A stretch of 64,000 nucleotides of DNA from assembly GCA_963748105.1 (NCBI GenBank), contig CAVVHP010000012.1, positions 1 to 64,000 of the forward strand. Direction: 5' to 3'. The notes under the pieces were generated by a model. The model had not been told where the DNA came from. It did no database searches and saw only the letters and a list, made by a program, of their open reading frames with translations. Made by a program: the position numbers and the translations under genes. Positions within the stretch are counted from its first letter, which is position 1. Every line of letters starts with the position of its first letter. Origin of the DNA: JAKAGZ01 sp963748105. GTDB lineage: Bacteria > Bacteroidota > Ignavibacteria > Ignavibacteriales > Ignavibacteriaceae. Of this stretch, positions 25,247 through 34,194 are shown piece by piece.

Positions 25247-27268
25247 ATGCCGATTAAGACAAAAAAGTTTGACGATATTGCAATAAATACGATAAGATTT
25301 TTAGCGGTTGACGGAGTGCAAAAAGCAAATTCCGGACACCCCGGTATGCCTATGGGATGCGCACCGATAGCATATACTCTTTATTCAAAGTTTATGAAAC
25401 ACAATCCGGCTAACCCGCACTGGCTCAACCGCGACAGGTTTGTATTATCAGCCGGGCACGGAAGTATGCTGCTTTATTCTATTCTGCATCTGTGTGGTTA
25501 CGGTGTTTCAATGGATGATTTGAAGAACTTCAGGCAGTGGAATAGCAAAACGCCGGGACATCCTGAATTCGGATTAACACCGGGTGTGGAGACAACCACC
25601 GGACCCTTAGGGCAGGGTATTTCAAATGCTGTTGGAATGGCGCTTGCGGAAGCACATCTTGGAGCTATTTTCAATAAAAATGATATAAAAATTCTCGACC
25701 ATTTTATTTACGGTATTTGCAGCGACGGCGACCTGATGGAAGGTATTTCTCACGAAACGGCCTCAATTGCAGGACATCTTAAACTGGGGAAAATAATTTT
25801 CTTCTATGATAATAACCACATTTCAATTGACGGCTCAACCAGTCTTGCTTTCTCGGAAGATATTCCTAAAAGATTTGAAGCATACGATTGGCACGTTCAA
25901 CACGTTAAAGACGTAAATAATGTTGATGATCTGCAAAAAGCAATTGAAGCCGCTCAGAAAGTAACGGACAAACCATCTTTGATTGTAACTGACACGCACA
26001 TTGGTTACGGAAGCCCGCACAAGCAGGATACCGCCGGTGCGCATGGTTCACCGCTGGGTGAGGAGGAAGTAAAACTTACAAAGAAAAACCTGAACTGGTC
26101 GGAAGATAAAACATTCTACATCCCGGATGAAGTTGCCTCTTTTTATAAAGAAGTAAAAGCTGATGGTAAAAAGGCTGAAGAAGAGTGGAATGAATTATTT
26201 GAAAAATATAAAGCGAAATACCCCGATGATGCGGAATTATTTACAAGAGTGATGAATGGAGAAACCGGAGATGAATGGAAAAATCATCTGCCGGTTTTTG
26301 AAGATGACGGAAAACCTGTTGCAACAAGAACATCATCTGGAAAGACTATTAACTCAATAGCACCTTACCTTACAGGATTTTTAGGAGGCTCAGCCGATCT
26401 TCACCCTTCCACAGATACTTTTATGAACGATTACGGAAGTTTATCTGCCGATCATTATGAGAACAGGAGTATTCACTACGGAGTGCGTGAACACGGAATG
26501 GCAAGCATATTAAACGGAATGGCAATGTACGGAGGAGTGATTCCTTTCGGCGCTACTTTCTTTGTATTTTCCGATTACCTGCGTCCTGCGATTCGTCTTG
26601 CCTCTCTTTCCGGAGTCCGCCCGATTTATGTTTTTACTCACGACAGCATAGGGCTGGGTGAAGATGGCCCGACACATCAGCCAATTGAGCACCTTGCTGC
26701 GATAAGGGCAATTCCCGGGGTTGTTGTAATCAGACCGGCAGACGCTAATGAGTCTGCTTATGCCTGGCAGGCTGCCATCGAGCATAAGGGAAGTCCGGTT
26801 GCGCTGATTCTTACAAGACAAAAACTGCCCGTGATCGATCAGAATAAATACGCTTCAGCTAAAAATCTTTTAAAAGGCGCGTATATATTGAAAGATTCAG
26901 AAGGAACTCCTGATATTATTTTAATGGCTACCGGTTCGGAGGTTTCTATTGCACTGGAGGCGGGGGAAAAACTAAATTCGGATGGAATAAAAGCGAGGGT
27001 TGTTTCTTTCCCCAGCTGGGAATTATTTGAAATGCAGCCGGAAGATTACAAAGAAACCATATTCCCAAAATCAGTACGTGCCCGACTTTCAGTTGAAGCG
27101 GGCGTAAGCCAGGGATGGACGAAATATATTACCGAAGACGGTGACTCTTTGGGTATTGAACATTTCGGGGCCTCAGCTCCGTTGAAAGATGTAATGAAAG
27201 GATATGGATTTACCGCAGAGAATGTTTATGATACTGCCAGTAAAGTTTTAGCAAAGAATAAGAAGTAA
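25247..27268 (+). CDS. tkt: Transketolase
   Basis: This is a 673-residue thiamine-diphosphate enzyme moving two-carbon units between sugar phosphates in the pentose phosphate pathway. Motifs in order are GHPGMPMG near residue 30, CSDGDLMEGISHE with the ThDP-binding GDG (about residues 159-171), NNHISIDGS, YGVREHGMASILNG in the pyrimidine-binding domain, and THDSIGLGEDGPTHQPIEHLA, the transketolase signature with the catalytic His. The C-terminal domain is complete (GIEHFGASAP). GGAGATGAATA lies ahead of the ATG. It stands alone, with no transaldolase or other pentose-pathway gene next to it. Confidence 0.96.
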   Translation: MPIKTKKFDDIAINTIRFLAVDGVQKANSGHPGMPMGCAPIAYTLYSKFMKHNPANPHWLNRDRFVLSAGHGSMLLYSILHLCGYGVSMDDLKNFRQWNSKTPGHPEFGLTPGVETTTGPLGQGISNAVGMALAEAHLGAIFNKNDIKILDHFIYGICSDGDLMEGISHETASIAGHLKLGKIIFFYDNNHISIDGSTSLAFSEDIPKRFEAYDWHVQHVKDVNNVDDLQKAIEAAQKVTDKPSLIVTDTHIGYGSPHKQDTAGAHGSPLGEEEVKLTKKNLNWSEDKTFYIPDEVASFYKEVKADGKKAEEEWNELFEKYKAKYPDDAELFTRVMNGETGDEWKNHLPVFEDDGKPVATRTSSGKTINSIAPYLTGFLGGSADLHPSTDTFMNDYGSLSADHYENRSIHYGVREHGMASILNGMAMYGGVIPFGATFFVFSDYLRPAIRLASLSGVRPIYVFTHDSIGLGEDGPTHQPIEHLAAIRAIPGVVVIRPADANESAYAWQAAIEHKGSPVALILTRQKLPVIDQNKYASAKNLLKGAYILKDSEGTPDIILMATGSEVSIALEAGEKLNSDGIKARVVSFPSWELFEMQPEDYKETIFPKSVRARLSVEAGVSQGWTKYITEDGDSLGIEHFGASAPLKDVMKGYGFTAENVYDTASKVLAKNKK

Positions 27269-27311
27269 TAATAAGTACAAGATTAGAACTGGAAGATATA
27301 AATTGACTGTA

Positions 27312-27554
27312 TTATAATTCTTTGGTTTGCCAGGGCGGGTTTCCGTAATAAAGATAGAAATTTTCTACTTTTTCTCTTGCCCATGCGGTCTTTCTTAGAA
27401 ATTTCAGGCTGGATTTTATTGAGGGATCAAAATTGAAGCAATTTATATCTATGTGTTTGCCAAGTTTTTCCCAGCCGTAGAAGTCCACAAGCCTGTTAAG
27501 CATTATTTCTAAAGTAACTCCGTGCAGGGGATCATTTTGGGGCTGAATGTCCAT
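27312..27554 (-). CDS. VF530 family (DUF2132) small protein
   Basis: An 80-residue protein matching the VF530 family pattern: DPLHGVTLEIMLNRLVDFYGWEKLG, then IDINCFNFDPSIKSSLKFLRKTAWAREKVE near the end. The family is a small helical bundle annotated as DNA-binding from its structure, with no assigned biological role. It lies 12 bases downstream of the NYN-domain gene on the same strand and converges with transketolase. Confidence 0.88.
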   Translation of the reverse strand: MDIQPQNDPLHGVTLEIMLNRLVDFYGWEKLGKHIDINCFNFDPSIKSSLKFLRKTAWAREKVENFYLYYGNPPWQTKEL

Positions 27555-27565
27555 TTCTTTTCTCG

Positions 27566-28051
27566 CTACGTTTTGGTTTTTAGCAACAAATCTTTTTCAA
27601 TCGGAATAAACTTTGATGCCGCATTAATTAATGACTCAGCCGTAAGTTGAAATACACCGTAAACTTCAACTGAAATACCAAAATCTTTTTTAATCTTTTT
27701 TACAAGTAAATCAAAATCACCATCTCCGCTTACCAGGACAACTATATCTGATCCCTTTGCATATTCCATAACGTCAAGCGTTATTCCTACATCCCAGTCT
27801 CCCTTTGCTGAGCCGTCACTTCTCTGAATGAAAGGTTTCAGTTTAATTTCAAATCCGATTCCCCTGAGGATGTTCTGAAATTGTTTCTGTTTTTCATCGC
27901 CTTTATCAATTGCATAAGCAATTGCTTTAACTACTTCCCTGTTGGAAGTGGCTTTGGCCCAGAACGCATTATAATCGAAATGGCAATTATGGTACTCTTT
28001 AGTAGTGTAGTAGATGTTTTGAACGTCTACAAACACAGCGACTTTTTGCAT
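27566..28051 (-). CDS. NYN-domain (LabA/DUF88-like) putative ribonuclease
   Basis: A 161-residue protein of the NYN/PIN-like fold. The acidic metal-binding positions are visible in VAVFVDVQNIYY near the N-terminus, KGDWDVGITLDVMEYA in the middle and VLVSGDGDFDLLVKKI further on, exactly where LabA-like proteins carry them. These proteins are predicted RNA-processing nucleases; the substrate is unknown. ATG 28051 is preferred over the TTG one codon upstream. It probably forms a two-gene unit with the VF530 gene. Confidence 0.88.
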   Translation of the reverse strand: MQKVAVFVDVQNIYYTTKEYHNCHFDYNAFWAKATSNREVVKAIAYAIDKGDEKQKQFQNILRGIGFEIKLKPFIQRSDGSAKGDWDVGITLDVMEYAKGSDIVVLVSGDGDFDLLVKKIKKDFGISVEVYGVFQLTAESLINAASKFIPIEKDLLLKTKT

Positions 28052-28208
28052 CAATATTATCCGGGGTAATTATAAATATATTATTAATGCAATATCTATA
28101 AGCCATCCTTAAAAGGAAAGGGAAAACGCGGTTCTATTATGGAGGTAAAATAACGTTGTAATCAATTCCTGTTTTTTTATAAGAAATTGAACTTAAGGTA
28201 AGTGGTTT

Positions 28209-28844
28209 TCACTTAGGCGTAACCGGCAATCTAAAAACAGGAAGTCTGAGACCTTTTATTATAGCCAGCAACCTTAACACTACCACTGTAACTAATCCGA
28301 CACTAAAAGCTGCGTCGTTGATGACTCCTAAGTATTTTAAGAATAGATAAATAATTGAGCCAGAAATTGCTGCGGTTGCATAAATATCCCGGCGTAAAAT
28401 TAATGGGATTTCAGCGCTGAGAATGTCGCGAATCACACCACCGGCGACTCCGGTCATTGTACCCATTATTATTACTATAATCGGGGAAAGATTATAAGCT
28501 TCAGCAATCTGAGTCCCGGTTAAAGTGAAAAATGCCAGACCGAGAGCATCTGCTATCAATAGAGCATTGCCGGGAGGCTTCCTCATTCTCACATAAAAAA
28601 TTGTAAATAATGCTGCTAAAATTATTACGATTAAATAATCCGGGTCAGAAATCCAGAATATAGGGTGCCGGTTGAGCAGAATATCACGCAAAGTTCCGCC
28701 GCCAATCGCAGTTACAACCGAGATTATGAGTACGCCGAGGAGATCCAGGCCCTTTCGTCCCGCAGACAGCGCACCGCTTATCGCGAAGACAAAAACTCCA
28801 GCCAGATCAATTATGTAAAGCAGGGTAAAAGTGTGATGAAACAT
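28209..28844 (-). CDS. TRIC-type cation channel family protein (UPF0126/YadS-like)
   Basis: A 211-residue membrane protein with about seven hydrophobic helices in two repeated halves. Each half carries the family glycine-rich motif: FAISGALSAGRKGLDLLGV ... AIGGGTLRDILL in the first and FTLTGTQIAE ... GVAGGVIRDILSAE in the second. This is the bacterial trimeric intracellular cation channel family, originally UPF0126, thought to conduct potassium or other small cations. It is a single gene between unrelated units. Confidence 0.9.
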   Translation of the reverse strand: MFHHTFTLLYIIDLAGVFVFAISGALSAGRKGLDLLGVLIISVVTAIGGGTLRDILLNRHPIFWISDPDYLIVIILAALFTIFYVRMRKPPGNALLIADALGLAFFTLTGTQIAEAYNLSPIIVIIMGTMTGVAGGVIRDILSAEIPLILRRDIYATAAISGSIIYLFLKYLGVINDAAFSVGLVTVVVLRLLAIIKGLRLPVFRLPVTPK

Positions 28845-28914
28845 TCAGGCCACAAATGATATTTTAATTAAGTAATAACGTAGAAGAATTTCTGATGAAG
28901 CACAATAAAAATTA

Positions 28915-30216
28915 TTAACTACCGCAGCAGTTTTTAAACTTTTTTCCGCTGCCGCAGGGGCAAGGATCATTTCTTCCGACATTGACCGTGCTAAACCCGC
29001 GGTCATTTTCTTTTATCCATCTCATAACATTTAACGGCGCGCGCCTGTTTTTTAATTCTTCAACCATGAATTTCATATACGGATCGATGTGTTTAAAAAA
29101 CTTTTTATATCCGGCACATAAATAGTTTAGACCGTATTCTCCTTCGGGAGTTGTAAGGAAACGGTTTTTGGGACATTCGCCGTTGCATGCAAAACGAACC
29201 TCACAATTTCTGCAGTATTGAGGCAGAGTATCGCGTTTATCCTCTCCAAATTTTTCCTGTTGTCCGGATTCTACCATTTTCATCAATGGATTTTCCATTA
29301 TGTTGCCGAGTTTGTTTCCCGGGTAAACATAGTGGTCGCAGGAATACAGATCACCGTTATGCTCTATTGCCAGGGCATTGCCGCAGGTTTCGCTGAAGAT
29401 ACATAAGCCCGGATCAAGACCGGACCACGATTCGAGGGAGACATCGAATATTTGAACAAAATATTTCCCGACATCATTTCGTACCCAGTGATCAAAAATT
29501 TTGATCAGGAAATTTCCAAATTGTAATGGTTCGACAGACCATTCGCTGACAACTGCATCGTTTTTATCCGGAAGAACAAGCGAAAGTCCACCGGCTTTAT
29601 TTTCCAAAATTCTTTCAACAATCGGAATAAACTGCATAAATCCGCTGCCGATATCCTTTAAAAAATTATATACTTCAAGCGGGTATTGTGAATTGTCTTT
29701 CTGGACTACGGTGAGTGTATTGAAATCAACTATGTGCTTTTTCAGAAAACCTATACCCCGCATCACTTTATCGAAAGTCGGTTTACCCCCTTTATCAACG
29801 CGGTATTTATCGTGTATTTCACGCGGGCCATCAATTGAGAGGCCGATCAGGAAATTGTTCTCAGCAAAGAATTCGCACCACCCGTCGTCCAGAAGTATTC
29901 CGTTGGTTTGAAAAGCGTTATTTATCTTTTTCCCGTTCGCATATTTATTCTGAAGTGCTACAACCTTCCTGAAATAATCAACACCGAGCAGGGTAGGCTC
30001 TCCACCCTGCCATGCAAAACTCTCTTCAGGCAGGCCGGTAGATGCAATTTTTTGCTTAATGAAATTTTCAAGAACTTCATCGTTCATCGACCAGCTGCTT
30101 TTGCCGTGTTTTTCCGGGTAAAGATTTTCTTTCTCGAGGTAAAAGCAGTATTTGCAGTCAATGTTGCAAATCGGTCCGATCGGCTTTGCCATTACGTGAA
30201 AAGGGTCGGATCTCAT
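28915..30216 (-). CDS. Anaerobic sulfatase-maturating enzyme (radical SAM) with C-terminal SEC-C motif
   Basis: The N-terminal CNIDCKYC (Cys17, 21, 24) is the radical SAM cluster motif. AWQGGEPTLLG is the SAM-binding loop, QTNGILLD carries the expected catalytic Asp, and the Cys-rich SPASM region (GLCIFSETCGNAL, LYSCDHYVYPG, YCRNCEVRFACNGECPKNR) binds auxiliary clusters. This enzyme oxidises a Cys or Ser of sulfatases to formylglycine without oxygen. The last 20 residues (RNDPCPCGSGKKFKNCC) are a SEC-C zinc motif, an extra module. The sulfatase gene ends six bases upstream on the same strand, so the maturase and its substrate are co-transcribed. Confidence 0.95.
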   Translation of the reverse strand: MRSDPFHVMAKPIGPICNIDCKYCFYLEKENLYPEKHGKSSWSMNDEVLENFIKQKIASTGLPEESFAWQGGEPTLLGVDYFRKVVALQNKYANGKKINNAFQTNGILLDDGWCEFFAENNFLIGLSIDGPREIHDKYRVDKGGKPTFDKVMRGIGFLKKHIVDFNTLTVVQKDNSQYPLEVYNFLKDIGSGFMQFIPIVERILENKAGGLSLVLPDKNDAVVSEWSVEPLQFGNFLIKIFDHWVRNDVGKYFVQIFDVSLESWSGLDPGLCIFSETCGNALAIEHNGDLYSCDHYVYPGNKLGNIMENPLMKMVESGQQEKFGEDKRDTLPQYCRNCEVRFACNGECPKNRFLTTPEGEYGLNYLCAGYKKFFKHIDPYMKFMVEELKNRRAPLNVMRWIKENDRGFSTVNVGRNDPCPCGSGKKFKNCCGS

Positions 30217-30222
30217 ATTATT

Positions 30223-31827
30223 TCAATTTAATCCTTTCGGCTTCGCCGCTCGCCATCCTCTGTGCAGTTGTTTTGCAAGTCGTTTAATCAGGTCTTTGTT
30301 CTTTGGCAGCACACCTATGTTAATATTTTCCTGTGGGTCGGTTTTGCGATCAAAAAGTTCAATATCAGTAAGTTCACCCGGCACATGTTTGTCATTATCC
30401 CAGTAATGCCACTCAACGTAATGATAATCTTTTGTCATCATCGAGTAGCCCATATATCTTTTATGATCGAATGCCTGCCGGGGCCTCCTGTGGAACTGGC
30501 TGAAAGCAGCGGTTTTCCATTGACGGTCCGGATCTTTAAGGAGAGGAACGAAGCTCGTGCCCTGTAAATATTTCGGCACTTCAATTCCTGCAAGCTGCAA
30601 AAGGGTAGGGTACATATCCACAAGTTCGACAAGTTTATTGCAAACGACTCCTTTTTTAAAACCGGGAGCTTTTATAATTAATGGAACGCGGATATCATTA
30701 TAATAGTTTGTCATTTTGCCCCAGCTATTGTGCTCACCGAGTTTCCAGCCGTGATCGCCCCACAAAATAATTATTGTATTATCGTATATTCCCATTTTTT
30801 TCATGGCTGCAATCAACCTGCCGATCTGTGCATCGGTATAGGTAACACTCGCATAATAACCATGCTTTAACAGGCGTGCTGTGTCTTCTTCCATTTTAAA
30901 GTCCCATGCGTGCCCGATATGCCTGAAGCCCCAATATCCGCGTAACTCATACATTCCGTTGATCGCATAAGCGGGGGAGTTTTTCGGCAGGTATGGATTC
31001 GGTGCTAGAGGAATTTCACTGTTAGTGTACATATCCCAGTATTTTTGCGGAACAACAAACGGCAGATGTGGTCTGAAATATCCAAGCCCGTAATAAAAAG
31101 GCTGATCGTAATCTTTTATTCTATTTAAAACATTTATTGCCAGATCGGTTTGTGCAGCATCATAAAATGCGGTGTCCGGATTATTTGTTACTTCCAGTGC
31201 CGGGCCGACATTCCATCCGCCCGCATAAGCGTTCGGCCTTTTTTGTATAATTTCATTTCTTTCGATAGTCTGCTTTGCTATAGTTCCGTCATCGTGGTAA
31301 AAAGTTTCAGCGTCACGGTCCAGCATATCCTTTGTATTGTATTTCGGCGGACGCAGGTCCGGTTCATCCCACGATACAGAATCGGGCATATGATTGTGAA
31401 AAATCTTTCCCGTTGAAACTGTGTGATATCCGTATTTATGAAAATACTGCGGCATTGTAATTACATCCGGGATTGTTTCCCTGAATTTGTCGCCGAGATG
31501 CCAAACGTGATCAGAATCGGGACGAAGCCCGGTCATTGCGCTGGCCCGCGAGGGGGCACAGACCCCAACCTGGCAGTACGCATTTGTAAAAACCACACCG
31601 TCTTTTGCAAGTGCGTCTATGTTGGGAGACTTAATTATTTTGTTGCCGTAGCACCCCAGTTCTGTGCGCAGGTCATCAACAATGATGAAAAGAACATTAG
31701 GTTTCGTTTGTGATTTTAAAATTTCCGAAGTATCGATTTTTGAATGAATGCCCGGTGTGCCTGCAATCAGGCCGATGCTGAGAAGTGCAGTATTGATCAA
31801 CGGTTTAGATTTGTTTTCAAACAACAT
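30223..31827 (-). CDS. Sulfatase, iduronate-2-sulfatase-like
   Basis: A 534-residue type I sulfatase. It has the metal-binding DD pair (NVLFIIVDDLR, residues 51-52) and the formylglycine site CAPSR with Cys90. Further signatures are HLPFVVPQKYWDMY, IILWGDHGWKLGEH with the metal-ligand Asp-His, and PLIIKAPGFK. The overall pattern resembles iduronate-2-sulfatases that desulfate glycosaminoglycan-type polysaccharides. The N-terminus (INTALLSIGLIAG) looks like a signal peptide, so it probably acts outside the cytoplasm after modification by the maturase encoded next. A palindrome about 64 bp upstream may be an operator. The substrate is inferred from family only. Confidence 0.92.
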   Translation of the reverse strand: MLFENKSKPLINTALLSIGLIAGTPGIHSKIDTSEILKSQTKPNVLFIIVDDLRTELGCYGNKIIKSPNIDALAKDGVVFTNAYCQVGVCAPSRASAMTGLRPDSDHVWHLGDKFRETIPDVITMPQYFHKYGYHTVSTGKIFHNHMPDSVSWDEPDLRPPKYNTKDMLDRDAETFYHDDGTIAKQTIERNEIIQKRPNAYAGGWNVGPALEVTNNPDTAFYDAAQTDLAINVLNRIKDYDQPFYYGLGYFRPHLPFVVPQKYWDMYTNSEIPLAPNPYLPKNSPAYAINGMYELRGYWGFRHIGHAWDFKMEEDTARLLKHGYYASVTYTDAQIGRLIAAMKKMGIYDNTIIILWGDHGWKLGEHNSWGKMTNYYNDIRVPLIIKAPGFKKGVVCNKLVELVDMYPTLLQLAGIEVPKYLQGTSFVPLLKDPDRQWKTAAFSQFHRRPRQAFDHKRYMGYSMMTKDYHYVEWHYWDNDKHVPGELTDIELFDRKTDPQENINIGVLPKNKDLIKRLAKQLHRGWRAAKPKGLN

Positions 31828-31890
31828 AATTTTACTTCTATATTGTTTTAGGATATGTAATTAATCACTTAACAAAATATGCTGCTGATA

Positions 31891-31910
31891 AATTCCGTGT
31901 TAACGGAATT
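31891..31910. promoter_or_regulatory. Palindrome upstream of the sulfatase operon
   Basis: AATTCCGT-GTTA-ACGGAATT is an exact 8-bp inverted repeat with a 4-base centre, 64 bp upstream of the sulfatase start. It is a candidate operator or hairpin. The remaining intergenic bases (31911-32019) contain a short G-run and CTGCC/GGCAG repeats with no assigned function. Confidence 0.4.
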
Positions 31911-32019
31911 ATTCCGGCTGCATTTGGTTTTGAAATTAAGAAAAAGGGGGGAAGAAACATAATCTGCCGTGGCAGGAAAGAGTCTGAGGACTGCCTGCCC
32001 GGTAGTGAACCCTTAAATA

Positions 32020-32211
32020 TTAATTATTTCTATCCGGGTTTATTTCACCGGTTATCTTTTTCAAATCCAGTGATCTCACCGCATCTACGGCGTACTCTAT
32101 TCTTCCATCCTCGCATAAGCCTTTTATTCCGGCTTCTTCGTATGCGCGGATAAATTCCTTAGCGCAGGCTTCCCGGATTTTTTCAGCCTTTATTTTTTCT
32201 TCGTCCGTCAT
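32020..32211 (-). CDS. Small conserved-looking acidic protein, unknown function
   Basis: A 63-residue helical protein, MTDEEKIKAEKIREACA and onward, with a central YEEAGIKGLCEDGRIEYAVDAVRSLDL segment that looks like a conserved core. It has no signal peptide. Its start codon overlaps the stop of the NTF2-like gene by four bases (ATGA), which supports real translation and co-expression. No function can be assigned. Confidence 0.65.
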   Translation of the reverse strand: MTDEEKIKAEKIREACAKEFIRAYEEAGIKGLCEDGRIEYAVDAVRSLDLKKITGEINPDRNN

Positions 32212-32681
32212 TTTTTATTTAATTCCCGTTCAACAAGGTCTTTCACTTCTTTTGAAACTTCATTAGGGATAGTCATAGCCAGGTTGTAATGTTTTATTTT
32301 CCAGCCATCTTTTGTTTTTACGAGAATTCCCGATCCGCGTGCCGGACCAAATCCCGCAATCAGAACTTCATCGAACCAGGCGTATGTTTCATCTTTTGAA
32401 AGATAAATATTTCTTTTTGTGGCGTAAATTGTCCACGCTGATTTTTTCTTAAACCATGGCTCAGCCCATTTTCTGAACTCCGCTTTTGTCCAGTATTCCG
32501 TCGCATCCGTACCCATGTAAACAGCGTCTTCCGCAAGGTAACCGAAATATGTTTCAGCGTCTGCAACTGCGGCTGCGTGATGCCAGTTTGTAAGCATTAC
32601 ATCAAGCCGGTGTTTTAGATTGTTGTTACTTTGGTTGCTGAATCCAATTAATAAACCGATTATAAAAATTATTTGTGGCAT
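32208..32681 (-). CDS. NTF2-like/SnoaL-like (DUF4440-type) protein, probably exported
   Basis: A 157-residue protein with an N-terminal hydrophobic segment (PQIIFIIGLLIGF) and one NTF2-like cone-fold domain. The domain shows YFGYLAEDAVYMGTDATEYWTKAEFRKWAEPWF, a strand pair TWITIY-like in the middle, and the typical ending ILVKTKDGWKIKHYNLAMTIPNE. This is the pattern of DUF4440/SnoaL-like proteins, which bind small ligands or act as unassigned enzymes. The next gene overlaps it by four bases. A second, broken member of the fold is at 60322-60829. Confidence 0.82.
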   Translation of the reverse strand: MPQIIFIIGLLIGFSNQSNNNLKHRLDVMLTNWHHAAAVADAETYFGYLAEDAVYMGTDATEYWTKAEFRKWAEPWFKKKSAWTIYATKRNIYLSKDETYAWFDEVLIAGFGPARGSGILVKTKDGWKIKHYNLAMTIPNEVSKEVKDLVERELNKK

Positions 32682-32704
32682 TGTTTTGTCAGTTTTGGTG
32701 AAAA

Positions 32705-33907
32705 TTATTTCATAAGTAATATTTTATGACTAAGAATATTTTTTGATGATTTTAAAACTATATAATATACACCGCTCGCAATTTCATTTCCATTCAGGTG
32801 GCTTTCATATAAACCAACTTTTTTGTAGCCGTAAAATATATTCTTAACCTTCTTACCAATGTTATCGTACAATTCTATTGTGATGTATGCATCTTTTGGT
32901 ATTTCATACCCGACAATTGTTGAATTATTAAACGGATTCGGATAGTTGTAAATATGAAAAGAGCTTGGTTCGATTTTATCTTCTTTAACAGACAAGATTA
33001 TATTTCCTGTGGCTAATGTTGCTATTGAAGATATTCCAAGTTTTGCAATATTATAAAAATATGTTAAATTGAATTTATCAATACGGTCTCCATCACTATG
33101 GTAATAAGGATTAAAATCGCCGCCGTAGTAAGCTTCACTAATTGTGATTGCGGTATAATTAAATTGCCAAAAGGAAGCGTGATCGCTTGCATAAGTACCT
33201 GGATTATAAATATGAGGTTTTAAGGGTAGGTTATATATTGAATTGTTTACAACAATTGTATTGGCTAAAGAAACCGAATTAGCTACTTGATTTGTATGTA
33301 TATCAATTAACCCATCATTATTGCTATCCCACCCGGACATTTCAAAATTGATAACTCCTTTTATTTCCAAATTATTAGAATCAGCCTGTGAAGCATAAAA
33401 TCCACTGCCAATTTTTCCCAATTCTTCCTCATCCCATAATGCATATATTATAGAATAATTAAATTGATGATTAGATAAAATTCTGGCTGTTTCTAATACC
33501 TCTGCAGTGCCGCTAGCATTATCATCAGCGCAATAATTTGCAACTGCATCGTAATGAGCACAAATAATAAAGTACTCTTGAGGAAATAATGCGCCTTTTT
33601 GAATTGCATAAATATTTCTACCTTTATCACTATACTGCTGATCGTAAGTCTCCAAACCATAGTATTTTAATTTTTGTTTTATATATTCAGCTGCTAAATC
33701 ATTTCCTTGGTAATCTATTCTGTTTTTGATTAATACATTTGAATTACCTATTAAAACAGAATCTTCGCCAGAGAGAATATTAACAAATGAGACTAAAGAA
33801 TCTAAATCAGTTTGATTCATTAATCCTTCAATAAATGAATTATAAGTTTGGCTATAGTTAAACGATATTAAAACAAATTGTGTTAATATTATTATTGTTA
33901 ATTTCAC
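32705..33907 (-). CDS. M28-family zinc aminopeptidase with T9SS type A sorting domain
   Basis: A GTG start, preceded by GGAGGAAAT, opens a signal peptide (LTIIILTQFVLISFNYSQ). The M28 domain has its co-catalytic zinc ligands readable as ICAHYDA, CADDNASG, ALWDEEELG, the Asp/Glu in FEMSGWD and the His in YYHSDGD. Residues ~318-400 form a C-terminal sorting domain: YNYPNPFNNSTIVGYEIP, LYDNIGKKV, LNGNEIASGVYYIVL and the final Lys-rich tail. This is the type IX secretion signal used in Bacteroidota and Ignavibacteria. It is a secreted peptidase releasing N-terminal residues from peptides. Confidence 0.93.
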   Translation of the reverse strand: MKLTIIILTQFVLISFNYSQTYNSFIEGLMNQTDLDSLVSFVNILSGEDSVLIGNSNVLIKNRIDYQGNDLAAEYIKQKLKYYGLETYDQQYSDKGRNIYAIQKGALFPQEYFIICAHYDAVANYCADDNASGTAEVLETARILSNHQFNYSIIYALWDEEELGKIGSGFYASQADSNNLEIKGVINFEMSGWDSNNDGLIDIHTNQVANSVSLANTIVVNNSIYNLPLKPHIYNPGTYASDHASFWQFNYTAITISEAYYGGDFNPYYHSDGDRIDKFNLTYFYNIAKLGISSIATLATGNIILSVKEDKIEPSSFHIYNYPNPFNNSTIVGYEIPKDAYITIELYDNIGKKVKNIFYGYKKVGLYESHLNGNEIASGVYYIVLKSSKNILSHKILLMK

Positions 33908-34013
33908 ATTTCCTCCGCCTGAGGTAGTTTTTTGTAATCCCCTATTTAGAAATTAGTTAAACGTGTTTTTATAAGCAACAAATATTTATTAGTACGATTT
34001 TAAAAATTAACTC

Positions 34014-34055
34014 ATCCTCCTTTTAGTCCCCCCTCTCTTGTAAGAGAAGGAGGAT
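34014..34055. repeat. Imperfect hairpin of REP-like type
   Basis: ATCCTCC (34014-34020) pairs with GGAGGAT (34049-34055), and inside it TCTCTT-GT-AAGAGA forms a second stem. The form, a purine/pyrimidine-skewed nested hairpin between genes, is like dispersed palindromic elements of related genomes. It lies between the divergent M28 peptidase and PLP enzyme genes. Confidence 0.45.
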
Positions 34056-34130
34056 AGGGAGTAGAGTTAGTGATGCGAATTAAAACTCAGATTTTCTTTT
34101 GGTTTGAAATGCGTGCTTTCCTTGAGTAAG

Positions 34131-34186
34131 TTTGGGTAGCCAAATCCCCGTGATATTACTGGGGAGCAACTATCAAACGGAGGAGG
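34131..34186 (+). promoter_or_regulatory. Structured leader with possible pseudoknot before PLP sulfur enzyme
   Basis: Two adjacent hairpins are TTTGG-GTAG-CCAAA (34131-34144) and TCCCC-11 bases-GGGGA (34145-34165). The second loop carries TGATA (34151-34155), which is complementary to TATCA at 34171-34175, directly before the GGAGGAGG ribosome-binding site. A hairpin whose loop pairs next to the Shine-Dalgarno is the layout of translational riboswitches such as SAM-II. No known consensus was matched by eye. Confidence 0.4.
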
Positions 34187-34194
34187 AAAAAATC

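Noticed and set aside
29501..29911. 136-residue plus-strand gene opposite the maturase
   Set aside because: It lies wholly antisense to a well-supported radical SAM enzyme and has no domain pattern or ribosome-binding site.
34081..34190. SAM-I (S-box) riboswitch
   Set aside because: The conserved S-box core (AGAG kink-turn, GGCAACC with its partner helices) is not present; only a pseudoknot-like layout remains, so it is listed as an unassigned leader.
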